Part shown: piece by piece, positions 8,994 through 19,338 of the stretch
Position numbering within the stretch: position 1 is the first letter of the stretch
How the letters are laid out: every line of letters begins with the position of its first letter
Assembly: GCF_021184045.1 (NCBI RefSeq)
Contig: NZ_CP073710.1
Span: forward strand, 1,870,685 to 1,934,684
Direction of reading: 5' to 3'
DNA: 64,000 bases
From: Methanococcoides orientis
GTDB lineage: Archaea > Halobacteriota > Methanosarcinia > Methanosarcinales > Methanosarcinaceae
Program-made: the position numbers and the translations under genes
Notes under the pieces: model-generated
What the model saw: only the letters and a program-made list of their open reading frames with translations
What the model was told of the DNA's origin: nothing
Database searches by the model: none

Positions 8994-9483
8994 AATTCCA
9001 CTCCCGCTAATATGAATAACATGCTCAGCCTATTATTTATGTTGCATCAATACCTCGAATCACGCGGAACCACAACTTTTAGTGATGTTATCAACGCTGT
9101 TCACTCATGAATATGGGAACTCTATACAATATAATTCCCATCCTTATTCTCAAAAAATGCATTGCATCATAAATTCCGATCATTTGCCTTTGCCATAGAG
9201 TAAACTTCGTATTTCGATGACGACAGCTTGACCAGGAATTGATCAGGAAGCACCAAACTGTCTTCAAAACAGGTGTAACATACTGTACATACACATTGCG
9301 AAAAATACACCGATCATCTTAAATATTATTGCATTGTAAAATATTTTTGACCCAGAGAAAATTGGAGTTAGCATTCAAGTACAAAATTATAACTCTCACA
9401 ATTTCATTACAATTTGTATTTTAAATATATTACTAAACTTGAAATAAATAATATTTAATGTAATTAAATGGAGACCACTGGCA
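8994..9483. other. AT-rich intergenic region upstream of the large PAS kinase
   Basis: About 490 bp between divergent genes. The segment 9310-9480 is very AT-rich with several TATA-like elements and ends in a GGAG Shine-Dalgarno about 10 bp before the ATG at 9484. It serves as promoter region for one or both genes. A 67-codon minus-strand frame at 9091-9294 has no recognisable product and is not called. Confidence 0.4.
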
Positions 9484-12237
9484 ATGATTGGATGTTCTAT
9501 ATACAGGAATGAATCTCCAAATAAATTTACTACAGATTATTTGGAAATCCCGGATGAAATTGTTAGCAAATGGCAACATATGCTTGACCTAACATCCAAA
9601 GTTTTTGATTTACCAGCCGGTCTTATCATGAGAATCCATCCTCTTGAAATAGAGGTTTTTGTTGCCAGTAATACAATAAATAATCCATATGAAAAAGGTG
9701 AACTGGCATCATTAAATACCGGCCTGTATTGTGAAACTGTCCTGGCTACTAAAAAAATGCTGTTAGTACCGGATGCGTTAAGAGATCCCGAATGGGATCA
9801 CAATCCGGACATTGAGTTAGGAATGACATATTATCTTGGTTTTCCAATAAACTGGCCAAACGGTGAGCCTTTTGGTACGATATGTGTGTTGGATTCCAAA
9901 AATAATCCAAAGGCAACTCAGTACAAAGACTGCCTTTTTACAGTCAAGAAAATTGCAGAAGATGATCTGAACTCGCTGATTAAACAAGAGAAAAATATCT
10001 CCACCCTGGAAAATAGAGCCATCTTGACCGAGGAACGCTATCGTGTATTGTTTGAATCATCTTCCGAAGCCTTTTTATTAATCGACAAAAAAGGAATTGT
10101 CGACAGTAATAGAACGGCTCTGAATATGTTCGGATTCTCAACAAAAGAAGAGTTTATCGGACTACATCCAGCGGACATATCACCCAAAAAGCAGCCAGAC
10201 GGGAAAGACTCGCGTATTGCTTCGCAAGATAAGCTCTCAGAAGCATTCAAGAAAGGGTTTGCCAAATTTGAATGGGTTCACCGCAGAAAAAATGGAGAGG
10301 AATTCCCTGCTGAAGTGTGGCAAACATGCTTTTCGTTGGATGATGAGCAAATTCTGCAGGTTACTGTAAGGGATATCACCGAACGTAAACAGGCAGAAGA
10401 AGCACTGCGAAAAAGTGAAGGGAAATATCGCTCCCTGTTCCAGCATAACAGCGCTGTGATGATGATAATTGACCCGGAAACCGGAAACATCATGGACGCA
10501 AACCCCAGTGCATGCTCATACTATGGCTACAGCAAAAAAGAACTCAACCAAATGAAGATAAGCGATATCAACATGCTCTCAAAAGAAAAGGTCTTAGAAG
10601 AGATAGAAGATGCAAGATCTGAAAAGAAAAAACGATTTATCTTCACCCACAGGTTGTCCGGCGGAGAAATGCGCAATGTTGAGGTCTACAGTTGCCCAAT
10701 AACGATCAATGATAAAAAGCTCCTTTACTCGATCGTTCACGATGTCACTGACCGCAAAAGGGCAGAGGAGGCACTGCAAAACAGCGAATCAAAACTCCAC
10801 AGTTTTATGGAATCAGCCACCGAAGGCTTTGCATTATTCGATTCACAAATGAATCTGATGACTATTAATGAAACCGCATTAACGATATATCAAGATGAAA
10901 ACACTAAAGAAAATCTGATAGGAATGAACATTCTGGAAATAGCACCGCATCTGAAGGAAACGAACCGGTACAACAGCTACCTGGATGTTTTGAGAACTGG
11001 CGAGCCATTCCAGATAGATGAACTTGCATCCCCCACCTTTGGAAAGAAACACGTCTCGGTCAGGGCTTTCAAAACTGCTGGTGGTCTAGGGTTCATATTC
11101 ACCGACATAACCGAACGTAAGGAAGCAGAGATCGCCTTGCAGAAATCTGAACATAAATTCAGAACATTTTTTAATAATTCTAATGATTCAACTATAATAT
11201 ACAATTTAGATGGTCAAATCCTGGAAGTTAACGATGTTGCTTGTGAATTTACGGGTTACAACAGGCATGAGATGCTTTGCATGTCGAAGATGGACCTGGA
11301 TTCTGCTGAATATGCTCTGAAGGTAATGGACAATATTAAGAAATTGCAGGAGATAAAGCAATCCATATTTGAAAGCGAGATCATTTGTAAAGACGGACGC
11401 CTTGTCCCTGTAGAATTGAGCACCCGCATTATTGAGTATACTGGCAAACCAGCCATTCTCAGCACTGCCAGGGACCTCACCGAACGTAAGAAAACTGAGG
11501 AAGCAATGCTTAATGCCAAACTTGCTGCAGAAGCTGCCAACCTTACCAAGACCGAATTCGTCTCAAACATGAGCCATGAACTGAGAACCCCTCTCAATTC
11601 AATCATCGGATTCTCGGATGTACTTTGCAATGAGAACTTTGGTATCCTGAATGAGTATCAGAAAAAATATGCATCTAATGTTCTTAAAAATGGAAAGCAT
11701 CTTTTACAGCTGATCAACGATATCCTATCCGTATCAAACATTGAAGCCGGGGAGATGGAACTTCATATTAATGAATTCTTTGTATCAGATTATATTGATG
11801 AAGTAGAAGCATTGATGATGCCTATTGCATCAGAAAAAAGCATTGAACTGACATGTAACATCGACATTGAAACGCCTATCATAAAAGCAGACATGGTAAA
11901 ATTTAAGCAGATCCTTTACAACCTTGTGAACAATGCCATTAAGTTCACAGATCAGGGAGGAAAAGTGACAATTGGAGGAAAAGTGACAGGGGATTTTGTG
12001 CATATTTCAGTAACGGACACCGGCATTGGCATTTCACCAGAAAATCAGGATAAACTGTTCAACCCTTTCTATCAGGTGGATTCCTCAACTACCAGGGAGT
12101 ATGGAGGCACCGGTCTTGGCCTTCCCCTTGTCAAGAAATTTGTGGAAATGCATGGTGGCGACATTTGGGTTGAAAGCGAACTCGGGAAAGGAAGTACCTT
12201 CGGATTTAGTATACCCATAGATAGTAAACTTCAATAA
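9484..12237 (+). CDS. Soluble GAF/multi-PAS sensor histidine kinase
   Basis: 917 residues with no transmembrane helix. An N-terminal GAF domain (about 25-175) is followed by four PAS domains in tandem (about 185-300, 310-430, 440-555 and 565-680), most ending in the DITERK-type PAC signature. HisKA carries H698 in NMSHELRTPLNS, and HATPase shows NNAIKF, DTGIG and GGTGLGL. The enzyme should be cytoplasmic and integrate several small-molecule, redox or light-like signals; none can be named. There is no partner response regulator nearby. The PAS repeats share the closing motif (D-x-TERK-x-AE), which suggests expansion by domain duplication. Confidence 0.92.
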   Translation: MIGCSIYRNESPNKFTTDYLEIPDEIVSKWQHMLDLTSKVFDLPAGLIMRIHPLEIEVFVASNTINNPYEKGELASLNTGLYCETVLATKKMLLVPDALRDPEWDHNPDIELGMTYYLGFPINWPNGEPFGTICVLDSKNNPKATQYKDCLFTVKKIAEDDLNSLIKQEKNISTLENRAILTEERYRVLFESSSEAFLLIDKKGIVDSNRTALNMFGFSTKEEFIGLHPADISPKKQPDGKDSRIASQDKLSEAFKKGFAKFEWVHRRKNGEEFPAEVWQTCFSLDDEQILQVTVRDITERKQAEEALRKSEGKYRSLFQHNSAVMMIIDPETGNIMDANPSACSYYGYSKKELNQMKISDINMLSKEKVLEEIEDARSEKKKRFIFTHRLSGGEMRNVEVYSCPITINDKKLLYSIVHDVTDRKRAEEALQNSESKLHSFMESATEGFALFDSQMNLMTINETALTIYQDENTKENLIGMNILEIAPHLKETNRYNSYLDVLRTGEPFQIDELASPTFGKKHVSVRAFKTAGGLGFIFTDITERKEAEIALQKSEHKFRTFFNNSNDSTIIYNLDGQILEVNDVACEFTGYNRHEMLCMSKMDLDSAEYALKVMDNIKKLQEIKQSIFESEIICKDGRLVPVELSTRIIEYTGKPAILSTARDLTERKKTEEAMLNAKLAAEAANLTKTEFVSNMSHELRTPLNSIIGFSDVLCNENFGILNEYQKKYASNVLKNGKHLLQLINDILSVSNIEAGEMELHINEFFVSDYIDEVEALMMPIASEKSIELTCNIDIETPIIKADMVKFKQILYNLVNNAIKFTDQGGKVTIGGKVTGDFVHISVTDTGIGISPENQDKLFNPFYQVDSSTTREYGGTGLGLPLVKKFVEMHGGDIWVESELGKGSTFGFSIPIDSKLQ

Positions 12238-12471
12238 GATCCATTCAGGGGTATTAGTCATAATATCACTGGGTCACCCACACGATGCCAGAGAGAAACA
12301 AACAAATGATATAATTTTGTTGTCTCAGCCTTATCAACTGCCGGACACATGATCCTGAAATGTGAGCATGCCCAGGTATTTGGTTTACATGAAGGATCCT
12401 GCAGAACCAGAATATTAAGCGTCAAAATGAGAGAGCTAAGGGTATTGGCAACAACAATATATGTATAAATG

Positions 12472-12483
12472 TGCATATATGCA
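12472..12483. promoter_or_regulatory. Perfect 12-bp palindrome, candidate ArsR operator
   Basis: TGCATATATGCA is a perfect inverted repeat just before the chosen start of the ArsR-ArsM fusion gene, downstream of a TATA-like ATATATGTATAAAT (12456-12469). A dimeric ArsR-type repressor would bind such a site and could block its own promoter. Inference from position and symmetry only. Confidence 0.35.
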
Positions 12484-12487
12484 ATTA

Positions 12488-13537
12488 ATGCAAAACGAGA
12501 AAGCTAAATTCTTCAAAGCACTTGGCGATAAAACACGCCTTACAATTGTAGGATGTCTACTAAAGCAGGACCACTGCGCATGTGATTTTGCAACAATTGC
12601 AGGAAAGGACCAGACAACTATATCCAGGCATCTGAAAATACTTTGTGAAGCCGGTATCCTGAGATATGAGAAGAATGGAAGGTATGTAATTTACAGCATA
12701 ATGGATGATAAAATGAAAGAAAAACTTGAGAGATGCGGAGTTGAAAGTGTCGACTCATGCTGTCCGGACAGTACAATGGATGTAGATGCCAAGAAGGATG
12801 TTGTGAAGAAAAAATACAGCAACATAGCATTAGGTGTTGTACAGGGATGCGGATGCTGTGGAAGCCTCACAAATGAGCAACTGGCAGCATCCATAGGATA
12901 TTCACCTGAAGAAACCCGATCATTCTCAGAAGCTAACCTGGGACTTGGATGTGGAAACCCTACAGCACTTGGAGAGATAAAAGAAAAAGACATTGTCCTT
13001 GATCTGGGTTCAGGTGCCGGATTCGACAGTTTTTTGGCTGCAAGAAAAGTAGGTGAGATCGGTAAAGTGATCGGCGTGGATATGACGGAAGATATGGTTG
13101 CAAAGGCAAGAGAGAACGCTGAAAAGTATGGGTTCAACAATGTCGAGTTCAGACATGGAGATATCGAAGATCTGCCTGTTGAAACCGGATCTATCGATGT
13201 CATCATGAGCAACTGTGTCATCAACCTCGCGCCTGACAAGTCCAGAGTGTTTAAAGAAGCATATCGTGTGCTAAAAGATAATGGCAGGATGTACATTTCC
13301 GATATTGTCCTCCTGAAAGACCTGACTCCGGAGGAAAAGAACAATGATGAACTCATCTGTTCATGTGTAGGAGGTGCATTGCTGAAAGACGATTACTTAA
13401 AGACAATAAAAGATGCCGGATTCCATGTTAGTATCATAGAAGAAGATAAAGATATCAGCGAAAGGCAGTATTCCGGATATCCGGTTGAAAGTCTTAAGCT
13501 CAAATTAGTTAAAAATGAGAATGAATTAATGAGATAA
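12488..13537 (+). CDS. arsM: ArsR-type regulator fused to arsenite methyltransferase (ArsM-like)
   Basis: About 349 residues. The N-terminal ~85 residues are an ArsR/SmtB winged helix ([15 protein letters not shown], then [18 protein letters not shown]). The rest is an ArsM-like class I methyltransferase with the SAM motif [11 protein letters not shown] and cysteines in CGCCGS, NCVINL and CSCVGG, where ArsM uses conserved Cys to bind As(III). A CC pair also sits in the linker. The known reaction is SAM-dependent methylation of arsenite to volatile methylarsenicals. The fusion could couple metalloid sensing and detoxification in one chain. Start is uncertain: ATGs at 12461, 12479 and 12488 are all possible. 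The TATA-like element favours a leaderless start near 12488. Confidence 0.85.
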   Translation: MQNEKAKFFKALGDKTRLTIVGCLLKQDHCACDFATIAGKDQTTISRHLKILCEAGILRYEKNGRYVIYSIMDDKMKEKLERCGVESVDSCCPDSTMDVDAKKDVVKKKYSNIALGVVQGCGCCGSLTNEQLAASIGYSPEETRSFSEANLGLGCGNPTALGEIKEKDIVLDLGSGAGFDSFLAARKVGEIGKVIGVDMTEDMVAKARENAEKYGFNNVEFRHGDIEDLPVETGSIDVIMSNCVINLAPDKSRVFKEAYRVLKDNGRMYISDIVLLKDLTPEEKNNDELICSCVGGALLKDDYLKTIKDAGFHVSIIEEDKDISERQYSGYPVESLKLKLVKNENELMR

Positions 13538-13632
13538 TCAATGAATTTAGCCACAAGAGATTAAAAACCAGAAAAAAGAGGTTATAATTGGACACTATTT
13601 GTTTCAAACCCGACCCATCATTTAAATAATTC

Positions 13633-14391
13633 TTATGCAAACGAAAAAGTGCCATATACAAACCTCACAGGCACCTGGTAAACACCTCTTTTCTCCGCCT
13701 CAGTACTGATAATACGATACATCTCATCCATGGACGAAGTTCCGGGATTTACATCTGTCATTACCTCTATGTACCCGGTCTTTCGATCATGTCCTAGAGT
13801 CATGGAAGAATTTACGATAGGCGGAAATTCACTGAAATTTACACCGAAAACGATCTCACCAACGTTATTCCGGTAAGACCTCTGTTCCTCGGTCAGAGGG
13901 TATGGAAGCTCACCATAGGTCCCATATACCTCATAAATATCATTCAACGGCGCGAGAACGTATGCAGCATGATAGAGTATTAGCCCGTCATCACCATAGC
14001 TCAACTCCCTGAGAGACTCAAGTGCTTCTTCGTCCCCGAGATCACCAAGAGCAAGGATCGAAGCCATCCTGAGATGCTTATTTTCGGATTCGTTCATTGA
14101 AATATCCAAAAACAGCTCTGTTGTACCGTTATCACCAATCTTACCAAGGGATACAATTGCATTTTTTCGCATTTCAAGGGGCAGGTTTTCGTTTTGCACG
14201 ACCTGTACAAGTGATCCAATTGTCTTTTCATCACCCATCCCCACAAGCTCATCCATTGCATTGGACCTGATACTTTCATTCTCGTTGTCAAGGTCCTCGA
14301 TGAGAGAATCCACATTCGTATCCCCTGTACATCCCGAGAACATAATTAGTAAAGCAAAAAAGATCATTACAACAAATAGGGAGATTTTCAT
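13633..14391 (-). CDS. HEAT-repeat lipoprotein
   Basis: 252 residues with a lipoprotein signal peptide (hydrophobic core, then lipobox FSGC). Residues ~30-165 form four or five HEAT/PBS-lyase-type repeats (for example AIVSLGKIGD and ASILALGDLGD), a scaffold for protein binding. The last ~90 residues (YGELPYPLTEEQRS to the end) are a separate unrecognised domain. It is anchored outside the membrane by prediction. It stands alone, convergent with the arsM gene. Partner and role are unknown. Confidence 0.75.
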   Translation of the reverse strand: MKISLFVVMIFFALLIMFSGCTGDTNVDSLIEDLDNENESIRSNAMDELVGMGDEKTIGSLVQVVQNENLPLEMRKNAIVSLGKIGDNGTTELFLDISMNESENKHLRMASILALGDLGDEEALESLRELSYGDDGLILYHAAYVLAPLNDIYEVYGTYGELPYPLTEEQRSYRNNVGEIVFGVNFSEFPPIVNSSMTLGHDRKTGYIEVMTDVNPGTSSMDEMYRIISTEAEKRGVYQVPVRFVYGTFSFA

Positions 14392-14607
14392 ATCGTATCA
14401 AACCTTCAAATTTTAAGTAAACAATAATTTCAAGCCTTAACGTATAATTGGCAAATTATTGATTTATAACTAAAATCACTAACTTTGAGAATCTATTAAT
14501 AACTTTGCTCAATTTTTTGAGGCATGTCCCGATAAATAATCAGTAAAAGTTTGTTTTGATAAGACTAAAATGTGTTGTAAAAACAGGAAAGTTAAAAATA
14601 AGCAGAT

Positions 14608-14679
14608 AGTCCCGCCCGGATTTGAACCGGGGTCCCAGGCTCCAAAGGCCTGAAGGATTGACCGCTACCCTACGGGACT
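14608..14679 (-). tRNA. tRNA-Gln (UUG)
   Basis: On the minus strand a 72-nt cloverleaf folds. The acceptor stem AGTCCCG pairs with CGGGACT, the anticodon arm is CAGGC-CTTTGGA-GCCTG with anticodon TTG, and the T arm contains GGTTCAAATCC. CCA is not encoded. T-rich sequence follows the 3' end (toward 14590), which can act as terminator. Confidence 0.95.
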
Positions 14680-14730
14680 TCACATCCTGCATATTGCACA
14701 ATAATACTTATTTGTTGTGGAAAATCCAGA

Positions 14731-15822
14731 TCATTTCTGGATGATAAGGGTCAGCACATCGCCATCTTCCAGATAATGGTCAAGACCAGCTCGCTGGCCT
14801 GGATGTTTGGCTGATGGACCCCATATCTGGGAATACCTGAACTTATCACGGAAATCACGGTGCAGGCGGTCACAAATATCACCTACAGTCACGCCGTTGG
14901 TCACGATCATTGGCTCATCCATGTCTGCGGGGCCACCCTGTGGTTTCAGGTACACCCTAATGAAATCCAGGGTTTCGTAGATCAGGTCCTTGACGGCTTC
15001 AAGGTTCTTCTCCTCGTTGGCGGAAATGAATGTCGCATCAGGGAACTTTGCCTTGCAGAACTCAAGGATCTCCTCGTCGGCCATGTCCACCTTGTTAATG
15101 ACGATCACAGCGGGGATGTACACCCTGTTGGCCATCACGCCATCGATAAGCTGGTCCATGTTGATGTTGTCCCTGAGAAGCACATGGGCATTGTGTATCT
15201 TGTATTCGCCCAATATCGCCTTGATAAGGTCATCTGACATCTCAAGTTCCATGGTCGCACTGATGATCACGCCACCCCTGTCCATCCTCTTGATAGTAAC
15301 ATCAGGTTCTGACATATTGATCCTGATTCCGGCATCGTAAAGTTCCTGCATCAGCACCTTATGATGCTCGGTCTGGAACACGTCCAGCAGGAAAAGCACA
15401 AGGTTTGAGTTTCTCACAACAGAGATGACCTCCTTACCACGGCCACGGCCGCTAGCTGCACCTCTGACCAGACCCGGCACATCCAGTATTTGGATAGTCG
15501 CGCCCTTATACTCCAGAACACCCGGGATCACATCAAGGGTCGTGAACTCATACGCACCTACCTCGGAATTGGCACCGGTCAGCTTGTTCAGGAGAGTGGA
15601 TTTACCCACAGAAGGGAATCCCACAAGTGCAACAGTAGCATCACCTGACTTCCTTACAGAATAGCCCTCGCCGCCGGACTTGGCAGAAGCTCTCTTCTGC
15701 ACATCTTCCCTCAGGCGTGCGAGTTTCGCCTTCAACTTACCGATGTGATGGGATGTTGCCTTATTATAGGGAGTCTTACGGATCTCGTCCTCGACTGCCT
15801 GGATATCTTCGTGTAAACTCAT
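14731..15822 (-). CDS. DRG-type GTPase (OBG superfamily)
   Basis: 363 residues, full length for the archaeal/eukaryotic developmentally regulated GTP-binding protein family. There is an N-terminal helical region, then G1 GFPSVGKST near residue 67, G3 DVPGL, G4 NKVD and a C-terminal TGS domain (about 285-363, ending GDVLTLIIQK). The eukaryotic relatives bind ribosomes and assist translation; a ribosome-linked role is likely here. The upstream gene (moeA) is on the same strand, 55 bp away, and tRNA-Gln lies 52 bp downstream. Confidence 0.95.
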   Translation of the reverse strand: MSLHEDIQAVEDEIRKTPYNKATSHHIGKLKAKLARLREDVQKRASAKSGGEGYSVRKSGDATVALVGFPSVGKSTLLNKLTGANSEVGAYEFTTLDVIPGVLEYKGATIQILDVPGLVRGAASGRGRGKEVISVVRNSNLVLFLLDVFQTEHHKVLMQELYDAGIRINMSEPDVTIKRMDRGGVIISATMELEMSDDLIKAILGEYKIHNAHVLLRDNINMDQLIDGVMANRVYIPAVIVINKVDMADEEILEFCKAKFPDATFISANEEKNLEAVKDLIYETLDFIRVYLKPQGGPADMDEPMIVTNGVTVGDICDRLHRDFRDKFRYSQIWGPSAKHPGQRAGLDHYLEDGDVLTLIIQK

Positions 15823-15877
15823 CTGCTCCCTACCATAACTTCAATATAAAAAAGATTTTCCTTAGAAGACCCGGAAA

Positions 15878-17095
15878 TTACCTGTATACACCTTCAAAAA
15901 GGATAACTTCTACATCGCTTCCTTTCTTCAGTATTGGCACATCCGCAGGGATCTCAATGAACCCGTCCGCACCTGCAAGAGTGGTGATCGAAGCTGATGT
16001 CTTACTGACGGAGAAGACCTTGTCCCCTTCCACCCGGACAGCATGGAGCTCATGCCTGCCACCAGAATTGAGATCCTCCTCTAAAACTCCGGCAACCATC
16101 TGTTTCATATGTTCAGAAGCTCCCAGGCATCTCCTGATAAGCGGCAGAAGGAACTCATAGAAAACTGTAAGCGAAGAAGTCGGGTGCCCCGGTAAAGCTA
16201 CGATCGGAACCTCATCTATGATCCCCAGGATCACAGGTTTTCCCGGCTTGAAATTAAGCCCGTGTGCCAGCACCTTACCCTTTTCCTCAATGATACTGTA
16301 CATGAAATCATCGGGTCCTGCTGACGTACTGCCGGATGTAAGCACAAGGTCACATTTTGCAATTGCCCTGTCCACAGCTTCCCTGAACGCTTCCCTGTCG
16401 TCTTTCACGATTCCATAGGAAACAGCATCTGCACCGCAGTCCGTTACACTGGCATAGAGAGAATAGGAATTGCAGTCATAGATCTTGCCACTATCAAGAG
16501 GTTCTCCCGGGACCGTTAGTTCATTTCCGGTGGAAATAATACCAACCTTCATGGAACGGATATCCACATCCCTCTTTCCGATAGCTGCAAGCACACCTGC
16601 CTCACGTGCCCCCATTCGTGTACCTTTACGAAGCACACGCTCGTCCTTTGCAACATCAAGACCCGCATGTAGCAGATATTGACCTGCCTTAGCAGCCACT
16701 TTTATGAGAACATTACCGTCCTGAAGTTCAGTGTCCTCCACCATCACCACGGCATCGGCACCTTCAGGAATAGGACCGCCTGTTGCGACCTCTACGGCCT
16801 CCATCTCATTCACACGATATTGCGAAAGCTGACCCACCGGAGAGAATCCGACCAGCCTTAAGGGAACCGGATCTTCCTTTGCCAAAAGCAAGTCCTCTGA
16901 CCGTACAGCGTACCCATCCCTTAAGGATTTATCAAAATCCGGGACAGCTATGCCTGAAATAACGTCCTCTGCAAGAACACGCCCTGTTGCAGTCTCAATA
17001 GGCATTGACCTTACATGGGTACGGACATAAATTCCTTCAAAAAGGCTCCTGGCATCCTCAATGGAAAGCAGGTCCCGCAATATTTTCCGTGGCAT
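15878..17095 (-). CDS. moeA: Molybdopterin molybdenumtransferase MoeA
   Basis: 405 residues with the MoeA domain order: an N-terminal domain starting LLSIEDARSLFEGI, the MoCF-biosynthesis core with STGNEL and TSGSTSAGPDDF, and a C-terminal domain. It inserts molybdate (or tungstate) into adenylylated molybdopterin, needed by formylmethanofuran dehydrogenase and similar enzymes. Methanosarcinales often have more than one MoeA, and the sequence does not show which metal this one handles. It lies between drg and ilvE on the same strand. Confidence 0.93.
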   Translation of the reverse strand: MPRKILRDLLSIEDARSLFEGIYVRTHVRSMPIETATGRVLAEDVISGIAVPDFDKSLRDGYAVRSEDLLLAKEDPVPLRLVGFSPVGQLSQYRVNEMEAVEVATGGPIPEGADAVVMVEDTELQDGNVLIKVAAKAGQYLLHAGLDVAKDERVLRKGTRMGAREAGVLAAIGKRDVDIRSMKVGIISTGNELTVPGEPLDSGKIYDCNSYSLYASVTDCGADAVSYGIVKDDREAFREAVDRAIAKCDLVLTSGSTSAGPDDFMYSIIEEKGKVLAHGLNFKPGKPVILGIIDEVPIVALPGHPTSSLTVFYEFLLPLIRRCLGASEHMKQMVAGVLEEDLNSGGRHELHAVRVEGDKVFSVSKTSASITTLAGADGFIEIPADVPILKKGSDVEVILFEGVYR

Positions 17096-17139
17096 TGTTA
17101 GTTCAAATTAAGAAAGAAAAAAGAATGATCGAAAAATGA

Positions 17140-18018
17140 TCATTCGAAGATCGGAGTACCTATGCTGCCGGTGACCTCTTCAAAAGCAGCGACTGCTACC
17201 TTAGTAATAGGACCAACAGAACCATCGCCGATAGGACGTCCGTCAAGCTTTGTGATAGGTGCAGCCTCTGCTGCGGTACCTGTGACGAAGATCTCATCTG
17301 CGGTGTACATGTCGAACAGGCCGAGGTTTCCGACAATGACCTCATATCCGCGCTCCTCGAGAAGCTCAATAGCAGTAGCCCTTGTAATACCCTTGAGGTT
17401 GTTGATGGTTGGCGGGGTGTAGACCTTGCCGTTCTTGATGACGAAGATATTATCTCCGGAACCTTCAGAGACGAAACCGTTCTGGTCAAGGAAGATAGCC
17501 TCATCGCCACCCTTTGCGTTTGCCTCGATCTTTGCAAGGATGTTGTTCAGGTAGTTCAGTGACTTGATGTTAGGGGATAATGCATCCGGTGCATTACGCC
17601 TGATTCCGACGGTAATTGCTTTGAGACCGACCTCATAGAGATCGCCATACATTGCACCCCATTCCTGTGAAACGATGTAGATGCTTGGCTTTGGGCACTT
17701 GCGTGGGTCAAGACCGAGGTCACCAATACCACGTGTAACGATAGGACGGATGTATGCATCGGTCAGATTGTTCTTCCTCAATGTCTCAAGGATAGCCTCG
17801 CTCATCTCTTCCTTTGAGATCGGGACCTCAAGAGCAATAGCCTTTGCAGAATCGTACAGTCTGTCAACATGCTCCTGAAGCTTGAAAACACGACCATTGT
17901 ATGCCCTGATTCCCTCAAAGACACCGTCACCATACAGGAAACCGTGGTCGTAGATAGAAACCGTTGCATTTTCCTTTGTGACAAACTCACCGTTGTAATA
18001 GATCAGTAATTCGCTCAT
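17140..18018 (-). CDS. ilvE: Branched-chain amino acid aminotransferase
   Basis: 292 residues, a class IV PLP aminotransferase. It begins [13 protein letters not shown], with [27 protein letters not shown] (PLP-lysine region) and EGSGDNIF, all family signatures. It carries out the last step of valine, leucine and isoleucine synthesis. The frame runs open to 18042, but AGAGG lies 6-7 bp before the ATG at 18018 and gives the usual N-terminus. A D-amino-acid transaminase or aminodeoxychorismate lyase is less likely, given length and motifs. Confidence 0.93.
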   Translation of the reverse strand: MSELLIYYNGEFVTKENATVSIYDHGFLYGDGVFEGIRAYNGRVFKLQEHVDRLYDSAKAIALEVPISKEEMSEAILETLRKNNLTDAYIRPIVTRGIGDLGLDPRKCPKPSIYIVSQEWGAMYGDLYEVGLKAITVGIRRNAPDALSPNIKSLNYLNNILAKIEANAKGGDEAIFLDQNGFVSEGSGDNIFVIKNGKVYTPPTINNLKGITRATAIELLEERGYEVIVGNLGLFDMYTADEIFVTGTAAEAAPITKLDGRPIGDGSVGPITKVAVAAFEEVTGSIGTPIFE

Positions 18019-18186
18019 ATGAATCCTCTTTAATAATACCAATTAAAGGTACGTTTTTGTAAATGTTGTATTCCTGATGATAGCTATGTTATATATGAAT
18101 ATTTGTACCAGTCGAAATACTGAGGAGAGTAAAAGTGCTACTTAAACAGTGAATTACAAAAAATGAGAATAATTGGAAAGCCAGGG

Positions 18187-18792
18187 TCAGGAATGTTCCT
18201 GCTCAGTTGAACTTTTCATAGCCTGCTGTTCAGAATATTTCCTGAAGATCGATTCATACTCATACCATCCCATTACAAATATGACAATTGCAGCAGGAAC
18301 CAGAACGAGCATATTCAGGTAAATATCAGAGAACGATGTCATCAATACAAAAATGAAGAACATAAAACCGGCCTGGAATAAGGAACAGCCGAAAGCCGCC
18401 TTTCGTGAACCCTTGTTCAGTGCATAAACAGCCCAGAACCTTAGATTCAAGATGTCCTTTAATGCAGGAGAAGAAGTGGTCTCTATGCCCTCCATTCCCT
18501 TCATGAATTGACTCATCCTCATTTCTGAGATCGTTTTAGAATAAAACAGAGCCAGAAGCAAAATAATGATGAATCCAAAGCTACCGATCAGGGCCTGGCC
18601 AAGCAGGATCAGCAGGGTTGAGGCGAACATTAGGAGACCAAAGATCGCCGGAAGGTAGCTGGTCTCCTCACTGGTTGCTTTTTTCAGATTGTAAAGCGTC
18701 ATTAGTGCAAAGAAAATGAGTCCTGGGATGAGAATGATTTGTATGATTATTTGGGCCTCTGTTGTTAATACCTGATATCCGGACAAGTACAT
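18187..18792 (-). CDS. Multi-pass membrane protein, hypothetical
   Basis: About 201 residues from the ATG at 18792, with five or six hydrophobic helices (four in the first 95 residues, two near 135-180) and a charged tail (KYSEQQAMKSSTEQEHS). The frame is open up to 18954, but that would start only 5 bp from tRNA-Arg and adds an unlikely hydrophilic, Cys-rich leader, so a shorter start is preferred. No Shine-Dalgarno is obvious. No family recognised. Confidence 0.65.
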   Translation of the reverse strand: MYLSGYQVLTTEAQIIIQIILIPGLIFFALMTLYNLKKATSEETSYLPAIFGLLMFASTLLILLGQALIGSFGFIIILLLALFYSKTISEMRMSQFMKGMEGIETTSSPALKDILNLRFWAVYALNKGSRKAAFGCSLFQAGFMFFIFVLMTSFSDIYLNMLVLVPAAIVIFVMGWYEYESIFRKYSEQQAMKSSTEQEHS

Positions 18793-18958
18793 TATACAAA
18801 AAAGTATTGAATGAATAAATTTATTTTGCCATATGTCCATATATTGAGACCAAATCTTACATTTCACCATGAAATTAGCCCGATCAAACTCTCCTGTACA
18901 AAAGGCTTTTATGCATAAACACCCATGTCGTATCTCATCCGCCCAGAATAACAATTTT

Positions 18959-19033
18959 GGGCCCGTGGCTTAGCCAGGATATAGCACCGGGCTTCTAACC
19001 CGGGGGTCGTGGGTTCAACTCCCACCGGGTCCG
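18959..19033 (+). tRNA. tRNA-Arg (UCU), integration target
   Basis: A 75-nt cloverleaf: acceptor GGGCCCG with CGGGTCC, anticodon arm CGGGC-TTCTAAC-CCGGG with anticodon TCT, T arm with GGGTTCAACTCCC, discriminator G, no encoded CCA. Its last 17 nt are repeated at 31003-31019, so this tRNA is the attachment site of the 12-kb element and was kept intact by the insertion. Confidence 0.95.
19017..19033 (+). repeat. attL, 17-bp core inside tRNA-Arg 3' end
   Basis: AACTCCCACCGGGTCCG forms the T-arm/acceptor 3' half of tRNA-Arg and is identical to 31003-31019. The flanking bases on both sides differ, which defines the core exactly. Confidence 0.9.
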
Positions 19034-19338
19034 CTAAAAATGTTTAGAAAGTCCTAAGCAGATATTGAAACTCGCAAGATTTCAGTATCTGTTTATTTGC
19101 TTTTTTTGCACTTAACCTTGATGTTTTATGCGTGATTTTGACCAGAGATTAAACAGGATTGTATCTGCTGGGAGCCACAACTAGCCATTACCAAAACTTC
19201 TCACAATATTGGGCAGACGTATCACCCGCACAGATATTTTCATAAAGTTCCATGAATACAACTGAGCCTGCCTATGCAAGAGTCATAGGAATCAGTGCAC
19301 CCACTTGCTGTAACGAAATGGAAGTAAACGAGATATGG
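19034..19338. other. Left end of the element, non-coding
   Basis: About 305 bp between attL and the first small gene. It holds the hairpin terminator above; beyond that I see no reading frame or repeat. AGTCCTAA occurs at 19050 and again at 31035, at a similar distance from the two att cores. Confidence 0.4.
19060..19107 (+). terminator. Replacement terminator for tRNA-Arg, supplied by the element
   Basis: An 11-bp near-perfect stem (19060-19070 with 19080-19090, one mismatch) and a 9-nt loop are followed by a T-rich run ending CTTTTTTT. It lies just inside the element, so it can stop tRNA-Arg transcripts after the native terminator was displaced to 31031. Confidence 0.6.

Noticed and set aside
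9091-9294. Minus-strand 67-codon frame in the intergenic region.
   Set aside because: No recognisable product, no Shine-Dalgarno, odd composition (many Trp, Met, Arg); most likely a chance frame.
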